This document shows, piece by piece, positions 40,574-49,455 of a DNA stretch of 64,000 bases (the first letter of the stretch is position 1; every line of letters starts with the position of its first letter). This DNA is from Actinomycetota bacterium (GTDB lineage Bacteria; Actinomycetota; Thermoleophilia; BMS3ABIN01): NCBI GenBank assembly GCA_016235065.1, contig JACRMB010000005.1:73524-137523 (forward strand). The letters run 5' to 3'. A program made the translations under genes and the position numbers. The notes below the pieces were generated by a model. It saw nothing but the letters and a program-made list of their open reading frames with translations, did not search any database and was not told the origin of the DNA.

Positions 40574-41454
40574 ACCCTTACCACTTCCACTTTGACTGAA
40601 TCAGGATAAACGCTGACCAGGAGGTAATGATCGTAACCTCCAGCGCTCTCGGGGAAATAAAGGGGCGCGCCGGCGCCACCGGTCACGTAGGCATCGATAC
40701 CGCCGAGTTCGTAGGCAAGATATGCGTGTATGTGACCGAAGAAGAACGCTTCCATGTTCGGGTAGGCTGAAGCTGTCTCGACCAGTTCCTGACCCGAACG
40801 CAATCCCTCTCCCCCCTTCTCTCCAGAAACGTGGTCTGAAGGCAATGCCGGATCTGCAATCGGGATATGTGTGAATATAAACTGGTTGCGCTTGCCGCTG
40901 TTGGCAGCCAGGTCAGAACTCAACCATCGCATCTGATCGCCATCGATGCCTGTCATGTCGTCGGCATTGTCAAGGATTATGAAATGGTCGCTGGCGTGAT
41001 CAAAGCTGAAATAGTAAGAGCCGATGATATCTTCATAATCCTGGCTGACGCCACCGCTGCCGACATCGTGGTTGCCAGGTACGGTATGAAACTCAAGCCC
41101 TGACTCTTCGACAAAATCCCTGTAGACCATCAACTCATCGCTGCTGCCGCTTCCGGTGACATCACCAGTATTGACCATGAATATGGCTCCATGTGACTTG
41201 GCCGATTCGACGATGCGCGTGAGCACACCGCTTTCGATGCCCATCGTCCGGTTGTCGCCACAGACAGCAAATATGTACAGCGGCTGAGCCACTGCTGTCG
41301 ATGAAGTCGCTGCCGTAGTCGGAGCAGTTGTTGTATTCGTGCCGGATACGCCGTTATCGCAGCCAGCTGACATCGACAGGACGGCCAGCAGGACGGCCAG
41401 AAAAATGATGCCTGGCCACAGGTCATATCCAAGTTTTCGTTTGATAACCATCAT
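40570..41454 (-). CDS. lipoprotein metallophosphoesterase
   Basis: The 294-residue protein has a signal ending in a lipobox (SMSAGC, about residue 32), a Thr/Ala-rich linker, and a calcineurin-like metal site: VCGDNR, VNTGDVTG, VPGNHDVG, FTHIPI and FGHIHAY. It is expected to sit on the outer face of the membrane and hydrolyse a phosphoester; the substrate is unknown. The start overlaps the stop of the upstream O-antigen ligase-like gene by 4 bases, so they may be co-transcribed. Confidence 0.9.
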   Translation of the reverse strand: MMVIKRKLGYDLWPGIIFLAVLLAVLSMSAGCDNGVSGTNTTTAPTTAATSSTAVAQPLYIFAVCGDNRTMGIESGVLTRIVESAKSHGAIFMVNTGDVTGSGSSDELMVYRDFVEESGLEFHTVPGNHDVGSGGVSQDYEDIIGSYYFSFDHASDHFIILDNADDMTGIDGDQMRWLSSDLAANSGKRNQFIFTHIPIADPALPSDHVSGEKGGEGLRSGQELVETASAYPNMEAFFFGHIHAYLAYELGGIDAYVTGGAGAPLYFPESAGGYDHYLLVSVYPDSVKVEVVRV

Positions 41455-43505
41455 TCGGAAGTCTCAGGTGGCCCTTCCGGCAACTCACCAGTCGCCGCGA
41501 AGGTCTCGGCATCGGCATGGAGCCGATGTAAAAGCAGGTGTAACTCCCTCTGCTGGGGATCGAGGTCGATCGCCCTGGTCAGCGAAGCGATTCCGGCCGC
41601 GGTATCATGCAGGTCATAGAATTCGATCAGCGCGAGGCTTTCTAGGTGTGATGACTGCTCAGGCTCCAGCTCGACGGCATCCAGCAGCAGTGATCTGGCT
41701 TCTGGATAATCACCGCGGGCCGTGGCGACTTCGGACTCGATGATCAGTGACTGTGTGTCAAATGGATTCAGCTGGCCGGCGCGACTGGCGTTGCGTGCGG
41801 CCGCGTCAAGGTCGCCAGCGGCGAGCCGGCCGCGGGCCCGTTCAGAAAAAGTCTCTGAGCCGATGAGCGCGAGGCACATGGCCGAAAGCAGTACCGCAAG
41901 TGCCATAGCCGTCATCCTCAGCCAGACCGGCACCATGAGCATAGATCCTGGCTGCCTGGAAGGACCGGCCGGTGATTCGGCTGCTTCCAGGCGGAAGGCG
42001 AGCCCGGCAATGAGAAAAAACGGGATAGCCACAGCCGGCAGCTCCCAGTTCCACTCCAGGCTCGAATCGGCGAGCCAGGCTCCAAGTGCCACAAGCATTG
42101 AAAGATAGAGTCCGTCCCTTCTGACAGCCGCATCCGTGAATAGCGGCCGAATTAGTCCAAAAGCTATAGTTACGGTCAAACCAGCCAATAGCAGGAAACC
42201 AAGAGCACCCTGATCTGAAAGAAAACGTATCCAGATGGAATGCGGATCACGCGCAAGTCCTACACCGCTCTGCTTCTGGAGGTTGGCGAAACGGTAGGTG
42301 CCGGCGCCGGTTCCCACCAGTGGATGTTCCTTGAAGTTCTCTACACCGATCCGCCAGTGCTCGATTCGTTCGCCGTCCAGGGTAGTCAGGCGCGATATGC
42401 CATTCGTTCCTGAAGACCCGTCATCTGCCGTTCCTGGTCTCGATTCGTCGCGTAGCTTCCATTCATCAAGTTTGTCTGTGATGCGTGTCCTCTGGCTCAG
42501 TCCGATAGCGGCGACCACGACAAAAAGAGACAGCCAGAACACAAGCGCATATGTGAGCCACCTGCGCGTGTCCGGCAGGCTGGAAGGCAGGAACAGGCTG
42601 ACTGATTTCAAGACGCCGGTCACGACCACTCCAGCGATGAGCGCGATAGCGAACTGTCTGCCCTCAGCGGGATCTATCCGGGCTGCTGCATCTGATGAAT
42701 GCAGACTCGGAAGTGACAAATATGTGAACGAGATCAATGCACCGGCAGGGAGCACTGCCGCAAGCAGCGAGAGCAGCGAAGCCAGTCTCTCCCTGCTTAC
42801 GGCAAGCCAGAGCAGAACCGAGATTGCTCCAATTGCCAACCCTCCGCGGGAGAGAGTGAAGAAGAGCGTGACCCCGAGCACGAAAAGCGCGGAGGCAGCT
42901 GCAACCCTGCCTGAACGAGGGATCTCAGGCGATGAGGAAATCCAGAGACAGGGAAGGATCGATATGACCATGAAAATGGCTAGGGCGTTCCAGTAGCCGA
43001 GGCTTCCCATGATCCGGCCACCGGCGATTGCGAACTCCTGCGAATACCCAGGGCTGATCTTGGCAAGCAGGGCAAAGCCTCCAAGGGCCGTGCCGAGCAA
43101 AGTGAACGCTGCCGTGGAAAGGATGATATCCCTGCGGTTAGCAGAGCCTGTCAGCACCAGGAAGAAACAGGCAACATATATCGCAACGCGCGAGAACTCG
43201 TTGAGGGAAGAGTCGGGGCTGATTGACCAGAATGTCGAAGCACCGGTCCAGAAAAGGATTGCCGTAGAGAAGAGCAACGGTAATAAAGATGTGCGAGGTA
43301 TCTCCAGCCGGTCCCAGTCAAGAAGGATCACCAGACCAGCAAGCGTCCACCCACAAACCGCCGCGGTAAGAAATTCCCGCGAGAAATAGCCTCCGTCATT
43401 GGCGGCAAGCCATGCGGTCAGGATCAGAACGCCACCTGTCCCGAGCCAGGCGCTCAACCTGGCAACGGCAACATTCCCCTCTATGGCATTTGATGGATTT
43501 GACAT
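41451..43505 (-). CDS. O-antigen ligase/Wzy-like membrane protein with C-terminal TPR
   Basis: The protein of about 684 residues has 12 or more membrane segments and the Wzy_C (O-antigen ligase) signature: EHPLVGTGAGTYRFANLQKQSGVGLARDPHSIWIRFLSDQGALGFLLL, split here over about residues 390-440, with conserved His and Arg. The last 150 residues are TPR-like (AGQLNPFDTQSLIIESEVATARGDYPEARSLLLDAVELEP). Such proteins ligate or polymerise surface sugars. The ATG at 43505 follows GAGGTG by 9 bases; longer starts at 43526 and 43553 exist. Confidence 0.85.
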   Translation of the reverse strand: MSNPSNAIEGNVAVARLSAWLGTGGVLILTAWLAANDGGYFSREFLTAAVCGWTLAGLVILLDWDRLEIPRTSLLPLLFSTAILFWTGASTFWSISPDSSLNEFSRVAIYVACFFLVLTGSANRRDIILSTAAFTLLGTALGGFALLAKISPGYSQEFAIAGGRIMGSLGYWNALAIFMVISILPCLWISSSPEIPRSGRVAAASALFVLGVTLFFTLSRGGLAIGAISVLLWLAVSRERLASLLSLLAAVLPAGALISFTYLSLPSLHSSDAAARIDPAEGRQFAIALIAGVVVTGVLKSVSLFLPSSLPDTRRWLTYALVFWLSLFVVVAAIGLSQRTRITDKLDEWKLRDESRPGTADDGSSGTNGISRLTTLDGERIEHWRIGVENFKEHPLVGTGAGTYRFANLQKQSGVGLARDPHSIWIRFLSDQGALGFLLLAGLTVTIAFGLIRPLFTDAAVRRDGLYLSMLVALGAWLADSSLEWNWELPAVAIPFFLIAGLAFRLEAAESPAGPSRQPGSMLMVPVWLRMTAMALAVLLSAMCLALIGSETFSERARGRLAAGDLDAAARNASRAGQLNPFDTQSLIIESEVATARGDYPEARSLLLDAVELEPEQSSHLESLALIEFYDLHDTAAGIASLTRAIDLDPQQRELHLLLHRLHADAETFAATGELPEGPPETSE

Positions 43506-43686
43506 TTTTTGGGGCACCTCAGTCATTCTACTGACTGTCACTGCAAGGTCCAAACAGCTGTACGGATTATGTAAATATATTGCTGCTGACGAGACATGGT
43601 GTCCGATTGTCTAGGGGTTTTCCCTGATTTACCCCCGGGAAGTATAGATTTCCACTGTTTATGCGGGTTTGTGTAGCTTGTTTCTA

Positions 43687-43716
43687 TTGACCGGATGCTC
43701 ATGTTTCTGCTATCCT
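43687..43716 (+). promoter_or_regulatory. possible promoter of the small secreted peptide gene
   Basis: TTGACC (43687-43692) and TATCCT (43711-43716) are 18 bases apart and about 70 bases before the peptide ATG. The -35 box is good and the -10 box moderate. Confidence 0.5.
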
Positions 43717-43785
43717 TAACATCCAATACGGGTGGCGGCGAAAGCCGCTATAGTAGTTTATGTAAAACGAAAGGAGGTGGATTAC

Positions 43786-43950
43786 ATGAGGAAATGGGCA
43801 ATACTCGCCAGCGTATGGCTGGTCTGCACCGCTTCGCTCGCCTTCGGCGCCGTCGCTTTTGGTGACGACGATGATGAACATGATGGTGATCATCATTCCC
43901 GCGACTGTGAATACAGGAGGGGCCGGCTGGTGTGTGAAGAACATCACTAG
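43786..43950 (+). CDS. 54-residue secreted Asp/His-rich peptide
   Basis: A strong ribosome site (AAAGGAGGTGG, 43770-43780) precedes the ATG. The product has a clear signal peptide, MRKWAILASVWLVCTASLAF, with probable cleavage after GAVAFG, leaving a mature peptide of about 28 residues: DDDDEHDGDHHSRDCEYRR, then GRLVCEEHH. It has five His, many Asp/Glu and two Cys, so it could bind metal ions and form one disulfide. I do not recognise a family. The gene is followed by a 416-base interval without genes. Confidence 0.7.
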   Translation: MRKWAILASVWLVCTASLAFGAVAFGDDDDEHDGDHHSRDCEYRRGRLVCEEHH

Positions 43951-44366
43951 TTATTACATAAAGTAACGGAGCTAATCCCAAGCGCTCATTGTTCAGGTTT
44001 TTTTGTTCGCGTTGAGAGTTCGAGTTGTCGTAGAGTTCAGAGTTCGGTAGCCGGGTTGAAGAGTAGAAATCAATAGATGGTCCGCGGTTTGCGGTGGGCT
44101 TTAGCCTGCTGTGAAGCGGTGGATTTGTCGAACTCTTCTTCGTCGCTCTCCATTTCTGGATAGTGGAAAACTCCTCTTTATTATTTATGTCTCCGCGTGC
44201 TTTCCGGTTGGTTGAATTCCGGTTATGCAGGGCAAAAAGGTCCTGTTCGCCCGATGCCAGATTACGGGTGAACCAACTTCCCCCCAGAAGTCTTACAGGA
44301 AATTGAAGAAGGCGCCTCGAGAGGGGCGCCTTTTTTTATCTCATATCTATCTTCCGATCGATCTTG
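43951..44366 (+). other. gene-free interval, possible structured RNA
   Basis: No convincing coding frame lies in these 416 bases. AGAGTTCGA near 44019 is complementary to TCGAACTCT near 44129, enclosing about 110 bases with further small stems (CCGC/GCGG near 44080 and GGGCT/AGCC near 44100). AGTTC-type motifs recur near 44020-44050. A terminator with T7 ends the interval on the plus strand. This arrangement would suit a non-coding RNA or a long 3' leader read rightward, but I match it to no known RNA family. Confidence 0.4.
44310..44337 (+). terminator. rho-independent terminator
   Basis: AGGCGCC and GGCGCCT form a 7-bp stem around an 8-base loop, followed directly by seven T on the plus strand. 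It ends rightward transcription 360 bases after the small secreted peptide gene, implying that the interval is transcribed. On the other strand it follows galE with a weak T-rich tail, so it may serve both. Confidence 0.82.
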
Positions 44367-45344
44367 CTAAGGGCAATAGCCATCCGGGTGGCCCTGATGC
44401 CATCGCCAGGCACTCTCAACGATCGACCTCAGGGACGGATGCTTCGGTTGCCAGCCAAGCTCCTGCATGATCTTCTCAGAGCTTGCCACCAGCACAGCCG
44501 GATCGCCCGCCCGCCGTTCGGTCTCCTCGACCTCGAATTCGATTCCGGTGACAGAGCGGGCGGAATCAATGACTTCACGCACTGAATAGCCCTTGCCGTT
44601 GCCGAGGTTGTAGTGCAGGCTTTCCCCATCGAGCCGGCGCAATGCCAGCAGGTGGGCCTCGGCGAGGTCTCGTACATGGATGTAGTCCCGGATGCAGGTA
44701 CCATCCTTAGTCGGATAATCGGTACCATAGATCTGCACGGCTGACCTTTTGCCCGCGGCCGCCTGTAATACAAGCGGTATAAGGTGGCTCTCGGGATGAT
44801 GGTCCTCTCCCCTCTCCTCCGACGCGCCGGCCGCGTTGAAATATCTCAAGGCACCATGCCTGATGCCATGGATACGGTCGTACCAGTCGAGTATCTGCTC
44901 GTAAGCGAGCTTCGATTCACCATAAGCGTTTGCCGGCTGCTGCCGGTGATCCTCCGCGATCATGTCGGTTTGAGGCTCTCCATAGACTGCCGCGGTCGAC
45001 GAGAAGAGGATCCTGGAAACTCCAGATGTCTTCATCGCCTCCAGCAGGCTCACGGGCCGGCAGGTATTGTTGCGGAAATACTTGCCTGGATCCGACATGG
45101 ACTCCCCGGCTTCGATGAAACCCGCCATATGGACGACCGCTTCGATGCCGTTTTCGCGGAGCGTAGCCTCTACAAGTCCCTCATCGCCCACGTCGCCCAG
45201 AACGAATTCAGCCGAAGGATGCACAGACTCACGGTGTCCGGTGGAGAGATTGTCGTAGACGACGACGTCTTCCCCGGCTTCCAGCAGGACCTCCGTGACT
45301 ATGCTGCCGATATATCCGGCGCCACCTGTTATCAGCACCTTCAT
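44367..45344 (-). CDS. galE: UDP-glucose 4-epimerase GalE
   Basis: GalE interconverts UDP-glucose and UDP-galactose for surface polysaccharides. The 325-residue protein has the NAD loop TGGAGYIGS at the N-terminus, STAAVYG, the catalytic Y-x-x-x-K in AYGESKLAYEQIL, NAAGAS and RRAGDPA. The ATG at 45344 starts at MKVLITGGAGYIG as in the family; longer forms of the frame run into the intergenic region. It is divergent from ymdB by 84 bases. Confidence 0.95.
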   Translation of the reverse strand: MKVLITGGAGYIGSIVTEVLLEAGEDVVVYDNLSTGHRESVHPSAEFVLGDVGDEGLVEATLRENGIEAVVHMAGFIEAGESMSDPGKYFRNNTCRPVSLLEAMKTSGVSRILFSSTAAVYGEPQTDMIAEDHRQQPANAYGESKLAYEQILDWYDRIHGIRHGALRYFNAAGASEERGEDHHPESHLIPLVLQAAAGKRSAVQIYGTDYPTKDGTCIRDYIHVRDLAEAHLLALRRLDGESLHYNLGNGKGYSVREVIDSARSVTGIEFEVEETERRAGDPAVLVASSEKIMQELGWQPKHPSLRSIVESAWRWHQGHPDGYCP

Positions 45345-45428
45345 GTATTGATGTGTTGTGGGAATCGCATCACAATGCCTGATGATATAGGAGGCGATTC
45401 CGTATGCCAAACTGGTATACTCGGCATC

Positions 45429-46205
45429 ATGAACATCCTATTCATCAGCGACATATTCGGGAAGCCCGGCCGGGAAGCGATGCTGGCAAAGCTGCCATGG
45501 ATGATAGAGGAGTATTCGGCGGATTTTGTCATAGCCAACGGTGAGAACACCGCCAGCGGCGCCGGCATCACCACAAAGATAGCCGAAAAGCTGCTCGCAG
45601 GCGGTGTCGATGTCATCACTACCGGCAACCATGTATGGCGGCAGAAGGAAGTATTACCATTTCTCGCTCGCTCCGAACGGATCATCCGGCCTGCAAACTA
45701 CCTGGCGGAAAATCCTGGCCGCGGCTGGACGGTCGTGGAACGTGACGGTGTCCGCCTGGCTGTGATCAACCTGTCTGGAAACCTGTACATCGGAGCGCCG
45801 CTGGGAGCGTTTCAGGTGATAGATGAGGTTCTGGCCGGGATTCCCGAAGACATCAAACATATCTTCCTCGACTTTCACGCCGAAGCCACCAGCGAAAAGG
45901 TGGCGATGGGTCACTATCTCGACGGCCGGGTCACCGCGGTAATCGGTACTCACACTCATGTCCAGACCGCCGATGCCAAGGTTCTTCCCAAAGGGACCGC
46001 TTATATGACCGATGCTGGTATGACCGGTCCGCGCAATTCCGTGATCGGAGTCAACAAGCAGATCATCATCCAGCGGTTCCTGACCCAGATGCCGGTGAGA
46101 TTCGAGGTTGCCGAAGACGATGTCTGGATCGAAGGCGTGCTGGTCAGCACAGATGATAAAGGCCGGGCGACAGGTATCCAGAGCCTGCAGATAGAAGCAG
46201 ACTAG
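45429..46205 (+). CDS. YmdB-family metallophosphoesterase (TIGR00282)
   Basis: The 258-residue product has the YmdB motifs FISDIFGKPGREA, NGENTASGAG, TGNHVWRQKEV, FHAEATSEKVAMGHYLDGRVTAVIGTHTHVQTAD split across the second half, and MTDAGMTGP. The Bacillus relative hydrolyses 2',3'-cyclic nucleotides and affects RNA turnover and biofilm choice. The ATG at 45429 begins MNILFISDIFG; the longer open frame back to 44784 is the shadow of galE. The stop overlaps the stop of the convergent GT87-like gene. Confidence 0.93.
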   Translation: MNILFISDIFGKPGREAMLAKLPWMIEEYSADFVIANGENTASGAGITTKIAEKLLAGGVDVITTGNHVWRQKEVLPFLARSERIIRPANYLAENPGRGWTVVERDGVRLAVINLSGNLYIGAPLGAFQVIDEVLAGIPEDIKHIFLDFHAEATSEKVAMGHYLDGRVTAVIGTHTHVQTADAKVLPKGTAYMTDAGMTGPRNSVIGVNKQIIIQRFLTQMPVRFEVAEDDVWIEGVLVSTDDKGRATGIQSLQIEAD

Positions 46206-47512
46206 CCCTTCCGCGGTGGCGCCTCGGGGCCGGATATATCCGAGGAGTCTTTTTCCCGTCCGGGAGAAACGATCATCAGCAGCAATACCAGCCCCAGCAA
46301 GAGGTTCCTCGCTGCGACTTCCACAACCATGTCCTTCTGCAAAAGATAGAGCTCCCAGTACCTGCCAGGGAATTCCCATTGGGTCAAAAGTAGAACGGCG
46401 GCAAACAGGCCTGTGATCAGGCCGCGGTCACGTCCCTTGATCAATGGGATCAACGGCAGTAGCCAGATAAGGAACTGAGGCGAGAAGACCTTGCCGCCGA
46501 AGATGAAGGTCGCGATGGCGACCGCTGTGAAGCGGACCAGCAGCGCCGGGTCCCAGCTGCCTGGGTCACCGCTCGAGCTGCGCCGCAAATATAACCAGTA
46601 GCCCGCGAGAAGTGCCAGCACCGTAATGGGCCCTGACAGCATCGCCAGCGCGTCTGACGCCGAGGCGAAGACGTTGTGGGAGCCGTAGGAGTTCATGATC
46701 CGCACGTCATAGCCGCTGAACTTGGCCATCAGCAGCAACGGTGAGGCCCAGCTGCTCTCCAGCTGAAGCGGCCTTTCCGCATGATAGAGAAAAGCATTGG
46801 CGAAGCCGGATGGCGCAGCGACCAGGAACGGCAGGGCGATAAAGAAAGCTGAGAGCGTCATCACGGCCGGGCCGGTGATCATCTCGCGGAATAAACGGCG
46901 CCGCCAGAGACTGATAAAGAACAACGGCGCTATCAGGATGGGTACTATCTTGGTCATGATGCCGACGCCCAGCAGCAGCCAGGCTGCCAGCCTGCGGTCG
47001 GTGACGAAACAGGCGAGGCTCGCCAGCATCAGGAATGCCGCAGCCAGATCGAACCTGAGCTCAACTATGGAGCCGAGGCAGAGAAGGAAAATCGTATAAG
47101 TGGCGAGCGTGCCGGCAAGTTTGCTGACGCTCTGCCACTGGCGCCAGGCGACGATCGAGAGCAGCCAGACGATGCCGCAGCTGAAAGCGAGCATCTCCGC
47201 CTCGAAGGCAATGACGAACCAGCTGTATCCAGAGCCGGATACCAGCCTCGGCAGCGAGAACAGCAGCATGGCCACCGGTGGATATTCCGAAGCGAAATCA
47301 GCATAAGGCATCATCCCTTCGGCGATCCTGCTGGCATAATCGTAATAAACCGGGGTATCGGTGATCGACCTGTCTCCATACCAGAGGACCTCGAAGGCGA
47401 TCACCCAGATCAGGATCTGCGCAAGGATGAAGAGCAGCGTGATAAGCCGGCGCTGTCTTTTTTCAGTCAGGCCCAGGAAGCTATCTTTCAGGTCTTCATA
47501 CCAATGCAGCAA
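46202..47512 (-). CDS. GT87-like (DUF2029) membrane glycosyltransferase
   Basis: The 436-residue protein has about 10-12 membrane helices. Its family signature lies after the first helix: DTPVYYDYASRIAEGMMPYADFASEYPPVAMLLFSLP, with an acidic catalytic-type residue, and GVGIMTKIVPILIAPLF follows further on. GT87 enzymes use polyprenyl-phosphate mannose or related donors to build cell-envelope glycans. The start overlaps the end of the next upstream gene by 17 bases, so it is probably translated from one mRNA with the related 646-residue protein. Confidence 0.85.
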   Translation of the reverse strand: MLHWYEDLKDSFLGLTEKRQRRLITLLFILAQILIWVIAFEVLWYGDRSITDTPVYYDYASRIAEGMMPYADFASEYPPVAMLLFSLPRLVSGSGYSWFVIAFEAEMLAFSCGIVWLLSIVAWRQWQSVSKLAGTLATYTIFLLCLGSIVELRFDLAAAFLMLASLACFVTDRRLAAWLLLGVGIMTKIVPILIAPLFFISLWRRRLFREMITGPAVMTLSAFFIALPFLVAAPSGFANAFLYHAERPLQLESSWASPLLLMAKFSGYDVRIMNSYGSHNVFASASDALAMLSGPITVLALLAGYWLYLRRSSSGDPGSWDPALLVRFTAVAIATFIFGGKVFSPQFLIWLLPLIPLIKGRDRGLITGLFAAVLLLTQWEFPGRYWELYLLQKDMVVEVAARNLLLGLVLLLMIVSPGREKDSSDISGPEAPPRKG

Positions 47513-49436
47513 CAGGAAGCCTTTCTTTTTTCCTCGTCGAACGCTCTAGTAGCGCGATCAGAGCCAGCGGAAAGAACCATGGTATATAAAGATAGAACCA
47601 ATGGGTCTGCAGCAACTCAAAGCCTACCAGAAGCGCAGCAGAGGCCGCGGCAAGCTGACCTAGTGATTTTCGCGGCGGCCAGAAAAAGGATACTCCCGCC
47701 AGAAGCACCAGCACATACTGCCCCACCCGCTGGATTCCCGCAAGGGCTTCTGGATGTTGCCCCCAGATGCTGAAAGGCGAATCGCGCTCGATCTGCCACT
47801 TGAGCGATCGTTCCCAGAAAACAGTGAAACTGCCGTCGCCAAGGAAGATGACAGGAAGCGTAACCGAGACAGCAACGGCGAAGGCGACGACGAATAGCGT
47901 CCTCCGGCCCCAGCCGTGCCAGGTTTGCGGGAAGGAAGCCCATAGCGGTCCCAGCAGCGCAGGAAAGAACTTTACCTGGGTGGCAAAGCCGAGCAGCAGC
48001 CCGGCAACCGGCGCCCGGTTGAGGAAGACGAACCCCCAGATCAGAAAAGCAGCGACGATGGAATCATTGACGTTGCAGCTTTGCACGAAAGTCGTATATG
48101 GGTAAGCGGCCCAGCCCCAGGCAAGGGCCAGCCCGAAACGCCGGCCTTCATCACTTACGGCCCGGGAGGCATGACCAGCTACCAGTTTCTTTCCAGCGAC
48201 ATACATACCCGCAAGCGCCAGCAGATCGAAGAATATGGCTGCGCCATGAGCCGCCGGCAGATCGTCCCAGCTTCCCGACCATTCCATAACGCGTTCGAAG
48301 GGTACGTAAACCAGATAATTCAGCGGGCCATAGGTGTCGCCGTTGCTGTTATCGGAAGGCATGTTGCCATAAGGCGCCTCCCCCTCCTGGATGTGGTGTG
48401 CGCCTATGACGCCAGAGTAACCGACATCCACGACGTTGGAGTCGGCGATATTGATCGCGATGCGGAACACGATCAGCGCCAGCAGGGCAATGAACATTAC
48501 TTTGGGAGGGAAGTTGAGGTGCAGCCTCGATCTCAGCGGCCGGGGTGCGATCGTGGTCGGCGCCGAAGGTGAGCCGGGAATGGCGATGCGCTGGTTCTCG
48601 CGCTGGCGCCGGTGCCATACAGCCATGAAAAGGAGCCTCAGAAATAGATAGACCAGTGGAGGATAAGCCAGCGGCACGGAAGTGAAGATCTCTCCCTGGT
48701 TGAAAAAATAGTGTGACACGGTGAACGACAGCAGCACCAGCAGATCCAGATGAAGAAGGCGGAACGGATGCCGATAATCGACGAACGGTACCAGGAACAG
48801 CAGGCACAGCGGCAGCCAGATGTAAGGCTCGTTGACGATGCGGCCAAAGGCGCCCTCGTAGCCGCGGGCCATCTGCCAGGCAACCTGAGGTCCTACCCTG
48901 ACTTCAGACACGGTCCCTGTCTCGTCGTCGATCTGAACCTCGGCGACAGAATCATCCCCGGCGTAATAACTCACAGTCCAGATGCGATCGTCACCAAGGT
49001 CGGCACTGGGTTCGACATCCGGGATGCCCTCGATCTCCTCGCGCACCTTTTCCTTGCTACCGGCGATGCCTATGGCTTCGTCCTCGGTGAGCACCGGCAG
49101 GTAATCGCCATAAGCCTCGGGCCTGATATTCATGGAGATCACCGAGCCGGTGTCATCATCAACTTCGACGGTGATGATCTTGCGATAATTTGCGGGATTG
49201 GTCCAGGAGACCTCCCAGACATGGGTCGTGCCATCCCAGTTGGCCCTGCGCTCCAGCTCGGGATGCTCGGAGGCTACCTTGCGAATATTGCCATATGAGG
49301 ATGCGAGATCCTTGGCCTCAGCCTCGGTCAGACGGGGATCATCCGCGGCAGCAGCTAAAGGCACAAAAACCACACACAAAAAAACAATCAGAATTCCGGT
49401 GAAAACCGGGAGGTGGCCTTTACTTACCGGAGGCAC
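47496..49436 (-). CDS. fusion of PepSY-like repeats with a GT87-like membrane domain
   Basis: The 646-residue product has a signal-like N-terminus (ILIVFLCVVFVPLAAAADD), then two PepSY-like repeats (about residues 30-100 and 105-170: LTEAEAKDLASSYGNIRKVA and LTEDEAIGIAGSKEKVREEI, each ending with VDDDTGSV or IDDETGTV). About ten membrane segments resembling the neighbouring GT87-like protein follow, with HHIQEGEAPYGNMPSDNSNGDTYGP as the likely donor loop. PepSY units usually bind or inhibit peptidases or sense the envelope; their role here is unknown. The GTG at 49436 is followed 20 bases upstream by the gtrA gene end. Confidence 0.8.
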   Translation of the reverse strand: MPPVSKGHLPVFTGILIVFLCVVFVPLAAAADDPRLTEAEAKDLASSYGNIRKVASEHPELERRANWDGTTHVWEVSWTNPANYRKIITVEVDDDTGSVISMNIRPEAYGDYLPVLTEDEAIGIAGSKEKVREEIEGIPDVEPSADLGDDRIWTVSYYAGDDSVAEVQIDDETGTVSEVRVGPQVAWQMARGYEGAFGRIVNEPYIWLPLCLLFLVPFVDYRHPFRLLHLDLLVLLSFTVSHYFFNQGEIFTSVPLAYPPLVYLFLRLLFMAVWHRRQRENQRIAIPGSPSAPTTIAPRPLRSRLHLNFPPKVMFIALLALIVFRIAINIADSNVVDVGYSGVIGAHHIQEGEAPYGNMPSDNSNGDTYGPLNYLVYVPFERVMEWSGSWDDLPAAHGAAIFFDLLALAGMYVAGKKLVAGHASRAVSDEGRRFGLALAWGWAAYPYTTFVQSCNVNDSIVAAFLIWGFVFLNRAPVAGLLLGFATQVKFFPALLGPLWASFPQTWHGWGRRTLFVVAFAVAVSVTLPVIFLGDGSFTVFWERSLKWQIERDSPFSIWGQHPEALAGIQRVGQYVLVLLAGVSFFWPPRKSLGQLAAASAALLVGFELLQTHWFYLYIPWFFPLALIALLERSTRKKERLPVAALV

Positions 49437-49455
49437 CGGTGGAGAGAACCGCTCG

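Noticed and set aside
44225-44340. Cyclic-di-GMP riboswitch, suggested by a CAGGGCAAA-like stretch
   Set aside because: The other conserved parts of that riboswitch are missing and no downstream regulated gene fits.
44784-45428. Long in-frame extension upstream of the ymdB-like gene
   Set aside because: It is antisense to galE; the family N-terminus begins at the ATG at 45429.
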